Shown here in pieces: positions 1 through 9,775 of a stretch of DNA of 64,000 nt. The notes beneath the pieces were generated by a model. The model searched no databases. It saw only the letters and a program-made list of their open reading frames with translations, and had not been told where the DNA came from. The stretch covers positions 824,485-888,484 of the forward strand of contig NZ_LBMK01000001.1 in assembly GCF_001005295.1 (NCBI RefSeq), given 5' to 3'. The translations under genes were made by a program, and so were the position numbers. Source of the stretch: Streptomyces yangpuensis (GTDB lineage: Bacteria; Actinomycetota; Actinomycetes; Streptomycetales; Streptomycetaceae). Each line of letters starts with the position of its first letter. The first letter of the stretch is position 1.

Positions 1-195
1 CGCGCAACCGGGGCCGCCTGGCCGGGGCGTACCCGCACGCGCCGAGCCGAGGAGACACCCCGTACCGGCACCGCTCCCCGACCCGGGCGGAGCCAGAGCC
101 GGACCGCCAAGCCTCCGCAGGGCACCCCCGCCCGGGCGGAGCCAAACCGGCCGCCTGCAGGGAAAGGGCCAGATCCGCAGACCGCGCCGGAGGCG
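1..195. other. Left edge, no gene supported
   Basis: I see no start codon with a ribosome binding site and no recognisable protein on either strand. The stretch is Pro/Arg/Gly-coding in every frame, as expected of GC-rich spacer. It holds two near-identical copies of a CCCGGGCGGAGCCA word (about 80-93 and 132-145). It lies downstream of the minus-strand RAM gene, so it is probably its 3-prime flank. Confidence 0.4.
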
Positions 196-477
196 TCAGG
201 CGTCGAGGCCGATGGCGAACGCCGCCTCCAGGTCGTGCTGCGAGTACGTGCGGAACGCCACGTGCGTGTCCGTCGCCTCGACGCCCGGGATCTTGCTGAT
301 GCGGCCGGGGATGATGTCGGCCAGGTTCTCGTGGCGGTTCACGCGGACCAGCGCGATCAGGTCGTACGTCCCCGTGACGGAGTAGACCTCGCTGACGCTG
401 TCCAGCGCCGCGATGGACTCGGCGATCTCGGGGATGCGGTCCACGCTGGTCTTGATGAGCACGATCGCGGTGATCAC
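196..477 (-). CDS. Stand-alone Lrp/AsnC ligand-binding (RAM) domain protein
   Basis: This 93-residue protein is a single RAM domain: alternating strands and helices with the family core around residues 34-46 (VTGTYDLIALVRV). It has no helix-turn-helix, so it cannot bind DNA like a full Lrp. Stand-alone RAM proteins form dimers and higher rings that bind small effectors such as amino acids and may modify the assembly of full-length Lrp proteins. The start is GTG and overlaps the stop of the upstream rhomboid gene by 4 bases (GTGA), so the two are translationally coupled. The ligand is not predictable. Confidence 0.85.
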   Translation of the reverse strand: MITAIVLIKTSVDRIPEIAESIAALDSVSEVYSVTGTYDLIALVRVNRHENLADIIPGRISKIPGVEATDTHVAFRTYSQHDLEAAFAIGLDA

Positions 478-1175
478 GGCTGGCTGTCTCCCTCGGTGGC
501 CGTCGCTGGTCGCCTCACTCTAGTCGTACCCCGATAGCGGGCCCATGCGTAGAGGAAGCCGAGCGAGAACCCCACCAGATGGGCCAGATAGGCGACTCCC
601 GGCCCGCTGTCGGCGCGGTGCGCCGCCACCCATTGGAGGGCGAACCAGAACAGCAGCACCATCCAGGCCGGGAAGCGCAGCGGCAGGAAGAAGAGGAACG
701 GGAACAGGCTCGTCACCCTCGCCCGCGGGAGCAGGAAGAGGAAGGCGCCCAGGACGGCCGAGATCGCACCGGACGCGCCGACCAGCGTCTGCGCGGACTC
801 CGCGTTGGCCGCCGCGTACGCCGCCAGCGCCAGGTAGCCCGTGCAGAGGTAGAAGACGAGGAACGCCGGACGGCCCATCCGCTCCTCGGCCAGCGCGCCG
901 AAGACGAAGAGGAAGAGCATGTTCCCGAGCAGGTGCAGCCAGCTGCCGTGGACGAACAGCGCGGTCAGCGGCGTCAGCCAGGCGCGTGGGGTGTCCGTGA
1001 AGAGCTCGTCCGGGACCACGCCCCAGCGCCGGAAGTACGCGGTGCCCGCGGCCAGCAGGTCGTCACCGGTTCCGTAGCCGGGATCGAGCCCCGACGCGGG
1101 GCTCAGCACGAACACCACCGCGCAGCCCGCGATCAGCGCATGGGTGACCACCGGTCCCCGGGCAGCTTCGCGCAC
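474..1175 (-). CDS. Rhomboid family intramembrane serine protease
   Basis: About 233 residues with six or so hydrophobic segments. The rhomboid marks are present: a HxxxN motif (HLLGN, about residues 81-85) in the second helix, the catalytic serine in GASG (about S135), and the catalytic histidine in AHLVGF (about H199). It would cleave membrane proteins within the bilayer; the substrate is unknown. I chose the GTG at 1175 because AAGGTGG sits 6 bases upstream; an ATG at 1208 would add 11 residues using codons that are rare here. It is the first gene of a two-gene operon with the RAM protein. Confidence 0.88.
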   Translation of the reverse strand: MREAARGPVVTHALIAGCAVVFVLSPASGLDPGYGTGDDLLAAGTAYFRRWGVVPDELFTDTPRAWLTPLTALFVHGSWLHLLGNMLFLFVFGALAEERMGRPAFLVFYLCTGYLALAAYAAANAESAQTLVGASGAISAVLGAFLFLLPRARVTSLFPFLFFLPLRFPAWMVLLFWFALQWVAAHRADSGPGVAYLAHLVGFSLGFLYAWARYRGTTRVRRPATATEGDSQP

Positions 1176-1332
1176 GGTCCGCCACCTTACGATCATGTGA
1201 CAGAGCATGACGCAACGCGACCCCCCTGGAGCGGTGGCAGGCCGTAGGGTTACGAGCTGCGGTGCTCAGGCCGACGCGGACGGCCGAACGGACCGCTTTA
1301 ATTGAATCAGCTACGAAGGAGAGAGCGGCCCG

Positions 1333-1572
1333 ATGACGGTTCCCCTGCCGACCGACACCACGCGGTGGCGCTGCACCCTGTGCGGCAACCTCACCCGCTT
1401 CGACGTCACCCGCTCGTCGAAGGTCGTCGAGTACATCCACCTGGACCTCGCCGGGGAGCCCAAGGTCGAGGAGCGCGAGGTGGTCAATGAGACCATCGAG
1501 TCTGTCCGCTGTCGCTGGTGCAACGCGGTGGACCAGATCGAGCTCGTGGACAGGCCGGGCGCGGACTCCTGA
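1333..1572 (+). CDS. Small zinc-ribbon protein
   Basis: A 79-residue acidic protein with two CxxC pairs (C14/C17 and C60/C63), the spacing of a zinc ribbon that holds one Zn ion. The middle is a beta-rich segment without other motifs. The start follows GAAGGAGA by about 9 bases. It is followed after 46 bases by the NYN-domain nuclease and probably shares its transcript. Zinc ribbons of this size often bind nucleic acid or a protein partner, which would fit the neighbour, but nothing in the sequence proves a function. Confidence 0.8.
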   Translation: MTVPLPTDTTRWRCTLCGNLTRFDVTRSSKVVEYIHLDLAGEPKVEEREVVNETIESVRCRWCNAVDQIELVDRPGADS

Positions 1573-1618
1573 AGGAGCCCCGCCCGCAGGTAGACCATCA
1601 CGGTAGGGGTGACGGATT

Positions 1619-2980
1619 GTGGAGCCAGCAAGCGGCGCCGGGGCGGCCGACGCGGCCGACGACGCCGCGGAGGCGCTCGACCGCCCGCTGCCGGAAGGCG
1701 TGCGGCGCCGGGTCGTCGCGCTCGTCTCGGACGCCTTCGGCGCGCTGACGGTCGCGGACCTGCCGGCGCAGCTGCGCCAGTACGCCCGGTTCACCCCGAC
1801 CCGGCGCGCCAAGTTCGCGGGCAACGCCATGGCCGCCGCGGTCGAGACCGACCCGGTGTTCCGCAGCAGGGTCGCCGAGAAGCTGCGCGAGGCGCAGTCG
1901 GACCTGGCCGGCGCGCTGGAGTCGGGCGCGCCGCCGGCCGCCGCGGACCCGCTGGACGTGGCGGCCGCCGCTTTCGTCCTGCGGCCCGCGGGGTGGGTCA
2001 AGCTGGTGGCCGCCGCAGGCGAGGAGGCGCTGCGCGCCGACGCCGAGCGGGTCGGTGAGGAGAGCCGGCGCGAGCTGGAGCGGCTGCGCGAGGAGCTGGA
2101 GCACGTACGGGAGCTGCAGCGTACGGGCGGTGAGCAGGTACGGGCCGAGCTGGAGGCGGCGCGCAAGGAAGCGGAATCGCTTCAGCGGCGGCTGCGCAGT
2201 GCGCTCAGCGACGTCAAGCGCGGCGAGGCGGCCCTGCGCAAGGTGACCGCCGAGATCGACGGGATCCGAGGCGAGGCCGCGACCCGTGTGGCGGCCGCCG
2301 AGAGCGAGAGCCGGCGGCTCAAGTCCCGTCTCTCGGAGGTGGAGACGGCGCTGGAGACCTCGCGCCGGGCCACCCGCGAGGGGCGCAGCATCGAGGACAT
2401 GCGGCTGCGGCTGCTGCTGGACACCGTGCTGGACGCGGCGCAGGGGCTGCGCCGTGAGCTGGCGCTGCCTCCGGTGAACACCCGCCCGGCCGACACGGTG
2501 GACGCGGTGGAGCCGGGCCGGATGACGCCGAAGGACATCGCGGCGCGCGCCCTGTCGGAGACCGATCCGGCGCTGCTGGACCAGTTGTTGGCGCTGCCCC
2601 AGGCCCATCTGGTGGTCGACGGCTACAACGTGACCAAGACCGGCTATCCGACGATGCCGCTGGAGAAGCAGCGGCTGCGGCTGCTCGGCGGGCTGTCGAT
2701 GCTGGCCGCGCAGACGGGCGCGGAGATGACCTGTGTCTTCGACGGCGCGGAGCTGGCGGCCCCGGTGCTGCTCGCGCCGCCGCGCGGGGTGCGGGTGCTG
2801 TTCTCCAAGGCCGGGGTGACGGCCGACGAGCTGATCCGGCAGCTGGTGCGGGCGGAGCCGCCGGGCCGGCCGGTGGTCGTGGTGTCCACGGACCGGGAGG
2901 TCGCCGACGGGGTGGCCAAGGCCGGAGCGCGGCCCGTAACGTCCGCTTTGTTGCTGAAGCGGCTTTCGCGCGTTTCCTAA
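1619..2980 (+). CDS. NYN (YacP/PIN-like) domain RNA-binding nuclease
   Basis: 453 residues from a GTG start. The N-terminal 130 residues are helical. Residues about 135-265 are a long charged coiled coil. The C-terminal 135 residues are a NYN domain of the PIN superfamily, with the family acidic positions visible: D334 in VVDGYN, D375 in CVFDG, D403 in TADE and D425 in STDRE. NYN domains are metal-dependent ribonucleases acting on RNA or ribosome-linked substrates; the coiled coil suggests oligomerisation. The substrate is unknown. It is probably co-transcribed with the zinc-ribbon gene and ends in a clear hairpin. Confidence 0.85.
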   Translation: MEPASGAGAADAADDAAEALDRPLPEGVRRRVVALVSDAFGALTVADLPAQLRQYARFTPTRRAKFAGNAMAAAVETDPVFRSRVAEKLREAQSDLAGALESGAPPAAADPLDVAAAAFVLRPAGWVKLVAAAGEEALRADAERVGEESRRELERLREELEHVRELQRTGGEQVRAELEAARKEAESLQRRLRSALSDVKRGEAALRKVTAEIDGIRGEAATRVAAAESESRRLKSRLSEVETALETSRRATREGRSIEDMRLRLLLDTVLDAAQGLRRELALPPVNTRPADTVDAVEPGRMTPKDIAARALSETDPALLDQLLALPQAHLVVDGYNVTKTGYPTMPLEKQRLRLLGGLSMLAAQTGAEMTCVFDGAELAAPVLLAPPRGVRVLFSKAGVTADELIRQLVRAEPPGRPVVVVSTDREVADGVAKAGARPVTSALLLKRLSRVS

Positions 2981-3002
2981 CTCCCGCACCGAATGCCGGA
3001 AT

Positions 3003-3031
3003 TGACGGGTCCTGTCGAGGACGCACCGTCA
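3003..3031 (+). terminator. Hairpin after the NYN gene
   Basis: GACGG (3004-3008) pairs with CCGTC (3026-3030) and GTCCT (3009-3013) pairs with AGGAC (3018-3022) around a GTCG loop, with a 3-base bulge on one side. There is no adjacent U run, common in Streptomyces. An isolated T6 run (3085-3090) further on is striking in this base composition but has no good hairpin just before it. Confidence 0.55.
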
Positions 3032-3170
3032 AGTACCCGGCACGGAGCGTGGGCTGAAGGTAAAGAACCTGGTCGGGGCCCGAGTTTTTTCCCGGCAGGA
3101 TTTGAACTGATCACAGCTGGGTCACTAGGGTCTGCTCAAACCTTCGTGCGGTAGATCACTCATTCGGGGT

Positions 3171-3188
3171 GGCAGCGAAGGTGCTGCC
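3171..3188 (+). other. Leader hairpin ahead of first NlpC/P60 gene
   Basis: GGCAGC (3171-3176) and GCTGCC (3183-3188) form a perfect 6-bp stem with a GAAGGT loop, 45 bases upstream of the GTG start. Streptomyces wall-hydrolase genes often carry c-di-AMP (ydaO) riboswitches, so I looked for that motif; its conserved blocks are not here. This may be a simple mRNA structure. Confidence 0.3.
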
Positions 3189-3232
3189 GAGTTGCGTTCT
3201 TCGGCGGCTCCAGGAAGAAGGAGATCGCCTTC

Positions 3233-4261
3233 GTGGCGTCCCACCGTCGACCCAAGCAGCCGACCCGCGCTCGTGTGACCGTACTCACCTCGGTCGCGGC
3301 CGCAGCCGTCGCCCTCACCGCACAGAGCGCCTCCGCAGCTCCGGCCAAGCCGAGCAAGGACGAGGTCAAGAGCCAGGTCGACGCCCTCTATGAAGAGGCG
3401 GAGCAGGCCACCGAGAAGTTCAACGGGGCCAAGGAGCGCCAGGCGACGCTCGAGAAGGAGATCGGGCAGATCCAGGACCAGGTCGCGCGCGGCCAGAGCG
3501 AGCTCAACGAGCTGCGCAGCGTGCTCGGTTCGATGGCGAGCGCCCAGTACCGCACCGGCGGCATCGACCCCTCCCTCGCCCTCCTCCTCTCCGAGGACCC
3601 CGACAGCTACCTCGACAAGGCCTCCTCCCTGGAGCACCTGAGCGGCAAGCAGGTCGAAGCGGTCCAGAAGATCCAGGCGAAGCAGCGCACCCTCGCGCAG
3701 CAGCGCCAGGAGGCTGCCGGCAAGCTCGCCGACCTCGACGCCACCCGCAAGGAGCTCGCCGAGAAGAAGAAGGTCTCGTCCGAGAAGCTCGCCGCCGCCC
3801 AGGCCATCCTCAACACCCTCACGGCGCAGGAGCGTGCCGCGCTGAAGGACGAGGAGACGCGCGCCAGCCGCGCCGACAGCCAGCGCGTCGACCTCGGCGA
3901 CGTCAAGGCCTCGGGCCGCGCGGGAGCCGCCCTCGCCGCCGCCAAGACCAAGGTGGGCAGCGCGTACATCTCGGGCCACGAGGGCCCCAGCTCCTTCGAC
4001 TGCTCCGGGCTGACGCAGTGGGCGTACAAGCAGGCCGGCGTCAACATCAGCCGTGTGACCTACACCCAGGCCAACGACGGCACCCGCATCAGCCGCAGCC
4101 AGCTGCAGCCCGGTGACCTGGTCTTCTTCTACGGAGACCTGCACCACGTCGGCCTGTACGCCGGCAACAACATGACGCTGCACGCCTCGAACCCGCGCGG
4201 CGGCGTCAAGTACGAGTCGATGGACAACATGCCGTTCCAGTTCGGTGTCCGCATCGGCTGA
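3233..4261 (+). CDS. Secreted NlpC/P60 peptidoglycan hydrolase (C40 family)
   Basis: 342 residues. An N-terminal export signal of about 36 residues (basic start, alanine/valine core, ASA-AP cleavage region) is followed by a coiled coil at about 42-215 and an NlpC/P60 domain at about 230-342. The catalytic residues are visible: C257 in FDCSG, H305 in HHVGLY and H317 in LHASN. Such enzymes cut the D-gamma-glutamyl-diaminopimelate bond in wall stem peptides; the coiled coil usually autoinhibits or docks with an FtsEX-like partner. The GTG start has a GAAGGAG site about 9 bases upstream. The next gene is a paralog. Confidence 0.93.
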   Translation: MASHRRPKQPTRARVTVLTSVAAAAVALTAQSASAAPAKPSKDEVKSQVDALYEEAEQATEKFNGAKERQATLEKEIGQIQDQVARGQSELNELRSVLGSMASAQYRTGGIDPSLALLLSEDPDSYLDKASSLEHLSGKQVEAVQKIQAKQRTLAQQRQEAAGKLADLDATRKELAEKKKVSSEKLAAAQAILNTLTAQERAALKDEETRASRADSQRVDLGDVKASGRAGAALAAAKTKVGSAYISGHEGPSSFDCSGLTQWAYKQAGVNISRVTYTQANDGTRISRSQLQPGDLVFFYGDLHHVGLYAGNNMTLHASNPRGGVKYESMDNMPFQFGVRIG

Positions 4262-4323
4262 CGGCCGACGGACGCGCCGTACGCCGCCCATCCGGGCGAA
4301 TTCCACGGCCCCGCTCTGACCAC

Positions 4324-4359
4324 ACGCCCCGCCGGTGACCTGCGTCTCCGGTGGGGCGT
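4324..4359 (+). terminator. Hairpin between the two NlpC/P60 genes
   Basis: ACGCCCC (4324-4330) pairs with GGGGCGT (4353-4359), and CCGG (4332-4335) with CCGG (4348-4351), separated by single-base bulges. It lies 60 bases after the stop of the first hydrolase, so the paralogs are probably transcribed separately. Confidence 0.6.
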
Positions 4360-4491
4360 CGGCATGTCCGCCCGCCCCCGGTCGTTGGTCGGTGCGTGGC
4401 CGCGCGGCTACTGTCTGCCAGCGCGGAACCCGGCACACGGCCGTCCACGGGGGCGGACCCGGGCCCGCCCAGCGGAAGGGAGCGGGTTCAC

Positions 4492-5553
4492 ATGGCGTCC
4501 CATCGTCGGCCCGGGCTCGGCGGCCTCGACCGGAACACCAAGGTCACCGTCCTCACCGCCGCCGCGGCCACCGCCGCGGTCGCCCTGGCGGCCGCACCCG
4601 CGGGCGCGGCCCCGAGCCTCCCGCAGGAGCCCGGCGGCGGCGCGAGATCCGGCGTCAGCGCCCAGGTCGACCGGCTCTACGAGGAGGCCGAGCAGGCCAC
4701 CGAGCACTTCAACGAGGCGGGCGAGAAGGCCGACAGGCTCCGCACCGAGGTCAACCGGGCCCAGGACGCGGTCGCCCGCGGCCAGGAGCGCATCAACACC
4801 ATGCGCGGCGTCCTCGGCACCTTCGCCGGGGCCCAGTACCGCAGCGGCGGCATCGACCCCGCCGTCGCGCTGATTCTCTCCCGGGACCCCGACTCCTACC
4901 TGGAACAGGCCGCCGCCCTGGACCGGCTGACCGAGCGCCAGGCCCGGCAGCTCGACGAACTGCGCCACGAGCAGCGCCGGCTCGGCCAGGTGCGCGCCGA
5001 GGCCTCCCGCAAACTCGCCGAACTCGACGCGCTGCGCTCCGACGTCGCCCGCCACAAGCGCGCCGTCACCGCCAAACTCGCCGCCGCGCAGCGGCTCCTC
5101 AACTCCATGCCGTCCGCGGAGCGGGCCGACTTCGAGCGCTCCTCCCGCTCCGGCGGGCGCCACGACGGCCAGCCCGACCTGGGCCCGATGGGCGGCGGCC
5201 CCTCCTCCGGCCGCGCCGCGGCGGCCGTGATGGCGGCCCGGGCCGCCATCGGCCGCCCGTATGTGTGGGGCTCCACCGGCCCTTCCGGCTTCGACTGCTC
5301 CGGGCTGATGGTCTGGTCCTACCGGCAGGCCGGCGTCTCGCTGCCGCGCACCTCGCAGGCCCAGCGGCACGCCGGGCGCCAGGTGCCGCTGTCGCAGGCC
5401 CGCCCGGGCGACCTGGTGACGTACCGCTCCGACGCCAGCCACGTCGGCATGTACGTGGGCAACGGCCAGGTGATCCACGCCCCCTACCCCGGAGCCCGGG
5501 TGCGCTACGACCCGGTCGGGATGATGCCGGTGTCGGCGGTGACCCGCCCCTGA
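4492..5553 (+). CDS. Secreted NlpC/P60 peptidoglycan hydrolase, paralog of the previous gene
   Basis: 353 residues from the ATG preceded by GGAAGGGAGCGGG. The layout copies its neighbour: near-identical N-terminus (MASHRRP), signal peptide to about residue 40, coiled coil about 55-210, and NlpC/P60 domain about 241-353 with C269 (FDCSG), H317 (SHVGMY) and H329 (VIHAP). It should cleave stem-peptide cross-links outside the membrane. The two genes look like an old tandem duplication: the repeated architecture is clear, but the linker between coiled coil and catalytic domain is longer and Gly/Ser/Arg-rich here. Earlier in-frame starts lack a signal peptide at the N-terminus and were rejected. 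Confidence 0.92.
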   Translation: MASHRRPGLGGLDRNTKVTVLTAAAATAAVALAAAPAGAAPSLPQEPGGGARSGVSAQVDRLYEEAEQATEHFNEAGEKADRLRTEVNRAQDAVARGQERINTMRGVLGTFAGAQYRSGGIDPAVALILSRDPDSYLEQAAALDRLTERQARQLDELRHEQRRLGQVRAEASRKLAELDALRSDVARHKRAVTAKLAAAQRLLNSMPSAERADFERSSRSGGRHDGQPDLGPMGGGPSSGRAAAAVMAARAAIGRPYVWGSTGPSGFDCSGLMVWSYRQAGVSLPRTSQAQRHAGRQVPLSQARPGDLVTYRSDASHVGMYVGNGQVIHAPYPGARVRYDPVGMMPVSAVTRP

Positions 5554-5640
5554 CCCGGCCAGGGGCGGACCCGCCCCCGCCGCCCGCGGACCGGCCTCCG
5601 CCGCCCCCGCCGCCCGCGGCACCCTGCGTACGATCGGCGG

Positions 5641-6771
5641 ATGCTCCCCGTCCGCCGTCCGGCGCGCACCCTGCCGCTCGTGGCGCTCCTGCTGTGCGCG
5701 CTGCTCGCCGGCTGCGTTCCGCGGCCGGCCGGCCCCGCCGACTCCGCCGGACGCGACGTCCGCAAGGCCGTCGCCGACTGGTCGCGGGAGACCCCCGAGG
5801 GGCTCGCCGGGATCCCCTTCGCCGAGCGGTCGTACGAGGTCTCCTCGGTGCGGCGGGACGGCGCGCGGGCCGTCGCCGCGGCCCGGCTGCGCCACCGCCT
5901 GGCCGGCTACGACACGGCGCCCGAGGAGTCCGCGCGCGAGCTGGACCTCGTCCGGGAGGGCGGGGTCTGGCGGGTCGCCGCCGACCGCCCCGCGCCGGGC
6001 GCCCTGCCGCAGCTGTGGGACCAGGGCCCGGTGCGGGTGGCCGCCGGTACGCGCTCCCTGGTCCTCGGCGGGGCCGGGCAGAGCGCGCAGACGCTGCGGG
6101 AGATCGCGGCCGAGGCCGACCGGGCGGTTCCCGCGGTGAGCGCGGCCTGGCCCGGGCCCTGGGCGGGCCGGGTGGTCGTCCTGGTCCCCGGTTCCCTCGA
6201 CGCGATGGCGCGGCTGCTGGGCCGCCCCGCCGACACCTACCGGGGGCTGGGCGCCGTCACCACCGGCCGGGTGGGCGCCGGCCCGGCCCCCGCGGACCGG
6301 GTCGTGGTCAATCCGGAGGGGTACGCCGGCCTGGGCGCGGAGGGCCGCCGGATCATCCTGACCCACGAGGTCACGCACGTGGCCACGCGCTCGGCGACCT
6401 CGGCGGCCACTCCGCTGTGGCTCTCCGAGGGCTTCGCGGACTGGGCGGCGTACCGGGGCGCCGCCACGACCGCCGAGCGGGCCGCCCCGGCGCTCGCCCG
6501 GGCGGTGCGGCGCGGCGCGCTGCCGGGGGAGCTGCCCCGGACGGAGGACTTCGCCTTCGGGGGTGACCCGGAGGCGGCGGCGCGGGCGTACGAGGGCGCA
6601 TGGCTGGCCTGCCGGCTGATCGCGGCGAAGTGGGGCGAGAAGGCCCTGGTGGAGCTGTACGGGCGGGCCGGCCGCGAACCGCTGGAGACCGCGCTGCGGG
6701 CGACCCCCGGGGTGGACCGGGCCGGGCTGACGAAGGCCTGGCAGGAGTCCCTTCGCGAGGAGCTGCGCTGA
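5641..6771 (+). CDS. Lipoprotein with HExxH metallopeptidase (peptidase MA-like) domain
   Basis: 376 residues. A basic start and hydrophobic core end in a lipobox LLAG-C25, so the mature protein is expected to be lipid-anchored outside the membrane. Residues about 30-125 resemble a small NTF2/DUF4440-like module. The C-terminal part carries HEVTH (242-246) and a downstream glutamate in LSEGFADW (E263), the zinc ligands of a gluzincin-type metallopeptidase. Substrates are probably envelope proteins or peptides. It stands alone on its strand, 20 bases before the mannosyltransferase start, and could be co-transcribed with it. Confidence 0.82.
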   Translation: MLPVRRPARTLPLVALLLCALLAGCVPRPAGPADSAGRDVRKAVADWSRETPEGLAGIPFAERSYEVSSVRRDGARAVAAARLRHRLAGYDTAPEESARELDLVREGGVWRVAADRPAPGALPQLWDQGPVRVAAGTRSLVLGGAGQSAQTLREIAAEADRAVPAVSAAWPGPWAGRVVVLVPGSLDAMARLLGRPADTYRGLGAVTTGRVGAGPAPADRVVVNPEGYAGLGAEGRRIILTHEVTHVATRSATSAATPLWLSEGFADWAAYRGAATTAERAAPALARAVRRGALPGELPRTEDFAFGGDPEAAARAYEGAWLACRLIAAKWGEKALVELYGRAGREPLETALRATPGVDRAGLTKAWQESLREELR

Positions 6772-6791
6772 GCGGGTACTGTCGGCAGGCG

Positions 6792-7934
6792 ATGCACAAG
6801 ACCCTGATCGTGACCAACGACTTCCCGCCGCGACCGGGCGGCATCCAGGCCTTCCTCCACAACATGGCGCTACGGCTGGATCCCGACCGTGTCGTCGTCT
6901 ACGCCTCCACGTGGAAGCACAGTGCGGAGGGCCGCGAGGCCACTGCGGCCTTCGACGCGGAGCAGCCGTTCCAGGTGGTCCGCGACCGTACGACGATGCT
7001 GCTGCCGACCCCGCGCGTGACGCGGCGGGCGGTGGGCCTGCTGCGCGAACACGGCTGCGAGTCGGTGTGGTTCGGGGCCGCCGCCCCGCTCGGGCTGATG
7101 GGTCCGGCGCTGCGGCGGGCGGGCGCCCGGCGGATCGTGGCGACCACCCACGGGCACGAGGCGGGCTGGGCCCAGCTGCCGGCCGCGCGGCAGCTGCTGC
7201 GGCGGATCGGCGAGGGCACGGACACGCTGACGTACCTGGGGGAGTACACGCGCTCCCGGATCGCCTCGGCGGTCACCGGCCGGGCGGCGGCGCGGATGGT
7301 CCAACTCCCGCCGGGAGTCGACGAGAAGACCTTCCACCCGGGGTCGGGCGGCGACGAGGTCCGGGCCCGGCTCGGCCTGACGGACCGGCCCGTGGTGGTG
7401 TGCGTGTCGCGGCTGGTCCCGCGCAAGGGCCAGGACACGCTGATCGAGGCCATGCCGCGGATCCTGGCATCGGTCCCCGGCGCCGTGCTGCTGATCGTCG
7501 GGGGCGGCCCGTACGAGGCGGACCTGCGCGCGCTGGCCGCGGCCACGGGCGTGGCCTCGTCGGTGGTCTTCACCGGGGCGGTCCCGTGGTCCGAACTCCC
7601 CGCGCACTACGGCGCGGGCGACGTCTTCGCCATGCCCTGCCGGACCCGGCGCGGCGGCCTCGACGTGGAAGGGCTCGGCATCGTCTACCTGGAGGCCTCG
7701 GCGACGGGCCTGCCAGTGGTCGCGGGCGACTCGGGCGGAGCGCCGGACGCGGTGCTGGACGGCGAGACCGGCTGGGTCGTGCGGGGCGGTGAGCCCGAGG
7801 AGGCCGCGGACCGGATCGCGGCCCTGCTGAAGGACCCGGACCTGCGGGCGCGCATGGGTGAGCGGGGCCGCGCCTGGGTCGAGGAGAAGTGGCGCTGGGA
7901 CCTCCTGGCGGAACGCCTGCGCGAGCTGCTGTAG
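6792..7934 (+). CDS. pimB: GT4 glycosyltransferase, PimB-type mannosyltransferase
   Basis: 380 residues in two Rossmann halves (GT-B fold). The start MHKTLIVTNDFPP, a GGIQ motif near residues 16-19 and the C-terminal E-x7-E motif (EGLGIVYLE) are those of GT4 retaining enzymes such as PimB, which adds the second mannose from GDP-mannose to phosphatidylinositol mannoside at the inner membrane face. The exact acceptor in Streptomyces is inferred from family and from the matching position beside NlpC/P60 and fadD15 in mycobacteria. The ATG at 6792 follows a weak AGGCG site. Confidence 0.85.
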   Translation: MHKTLIVTNDFPPRPGGIQAFLHNMALRLDPDRVVVYASTWKHSAEGREATAAFDAEQPFQVVRDRTTMLLPTPRVTRRAVGLLREHGCESVWFGAAAPLGLMGPALRRAGARRIVATTHGHEAGWAQLPAARQLLRRIGEGTDTLTYLGEYTRSRIASAVTGRAAARMVQLPPGVDEKTFHPGSGGDEVRARLGLTDRPVVVCVSRLVPRKGQDTLIEAMPRILASVPGAVLLIVGGGPYEADLRALAAATGVASSVVFTGAVPWSELPAHYGAGDVFAMPCRTRRGGLDVEGLGIVYLEASATGLPVVAGDSGGAPDAVLDGETGWVVRGGEPEEAADRIAALLKDPDLRARMGERGRAWVEEKWRWDLLAERLRELL

Positions 7935-8031
7935 CCGGTGCGGGTGCGGCGCCGCTGCCGGGGGCCCTGCCCCCGGACCCCCGCGCCTCAAACGCCGGCG
8001 GGGCTGAAACTGTCAGCCCGCGCCGGCAACC
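7935..8031. repeat. GC-rich intergenic repeat, copy A
   Basis: Starts right after the mannosyltransferase stop. It carries the shared words GGGTGCGGCGCCG, CTGCCCCCGGACCCCCGCGC and CTCAAACGCCGGCGGGGCTGA seen again at 16890 and 46735. CCGGGGGC/GCCCCCGG forms one hairpin; GGGCTGA (8001-8007) with TCAGCCC (8013-8019), extended by GCCGGC on both sides, forms another, so it probably acts as a terminator. Such elements are scattered between genes in Streptomyces. Confidence 0.75.
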
Positions 8032-8051
8032 AGCTGCCCAGCCACGTCTGA

Positions 8052-9731
<1,680 letters not shown>

Positions 9732-9759
9732 CAGCGGCCTCCGGCCGTCGGCGCCGTCG

Positions 9760-9775
9760 GACCGCGGCCGCGGTC
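9760..9775. terminator. Palindromic hairpin between choA and fadD
   Basis: GACCGC-GGCC-GCGGTC is a perfect palindrome between two convergent genes and overlaps the fadD stop codon. It can fold on both transcripts and so may be a shared terminator. Confidence 0.5.

Noticed and set aside
3085..3090. T6 run as an intrinsic terminator
   Set aside because: The sequence just before it forms no stem with a usable loop; the better hairpin for the NYN gene is at 3003-3031.
3032..3232. c-di-AMP (ydaO) riboswitch before the first NlpC/P60 gene
   Set aside because: Expected by analogy with other Streptomyces wall hydrolases, but the conserved blocks of that riboswitch could not be found; only a small hairpin is present.
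6600..6791. Longer N-terminus for the mannosyltransferase starting at 6600
   Set aside because: The added 64 codons overlap the metallopeptidase C-terminus in another frame and are Gly/Arg/Ala filler; the family begins at the MHKTLIVTNDF start.
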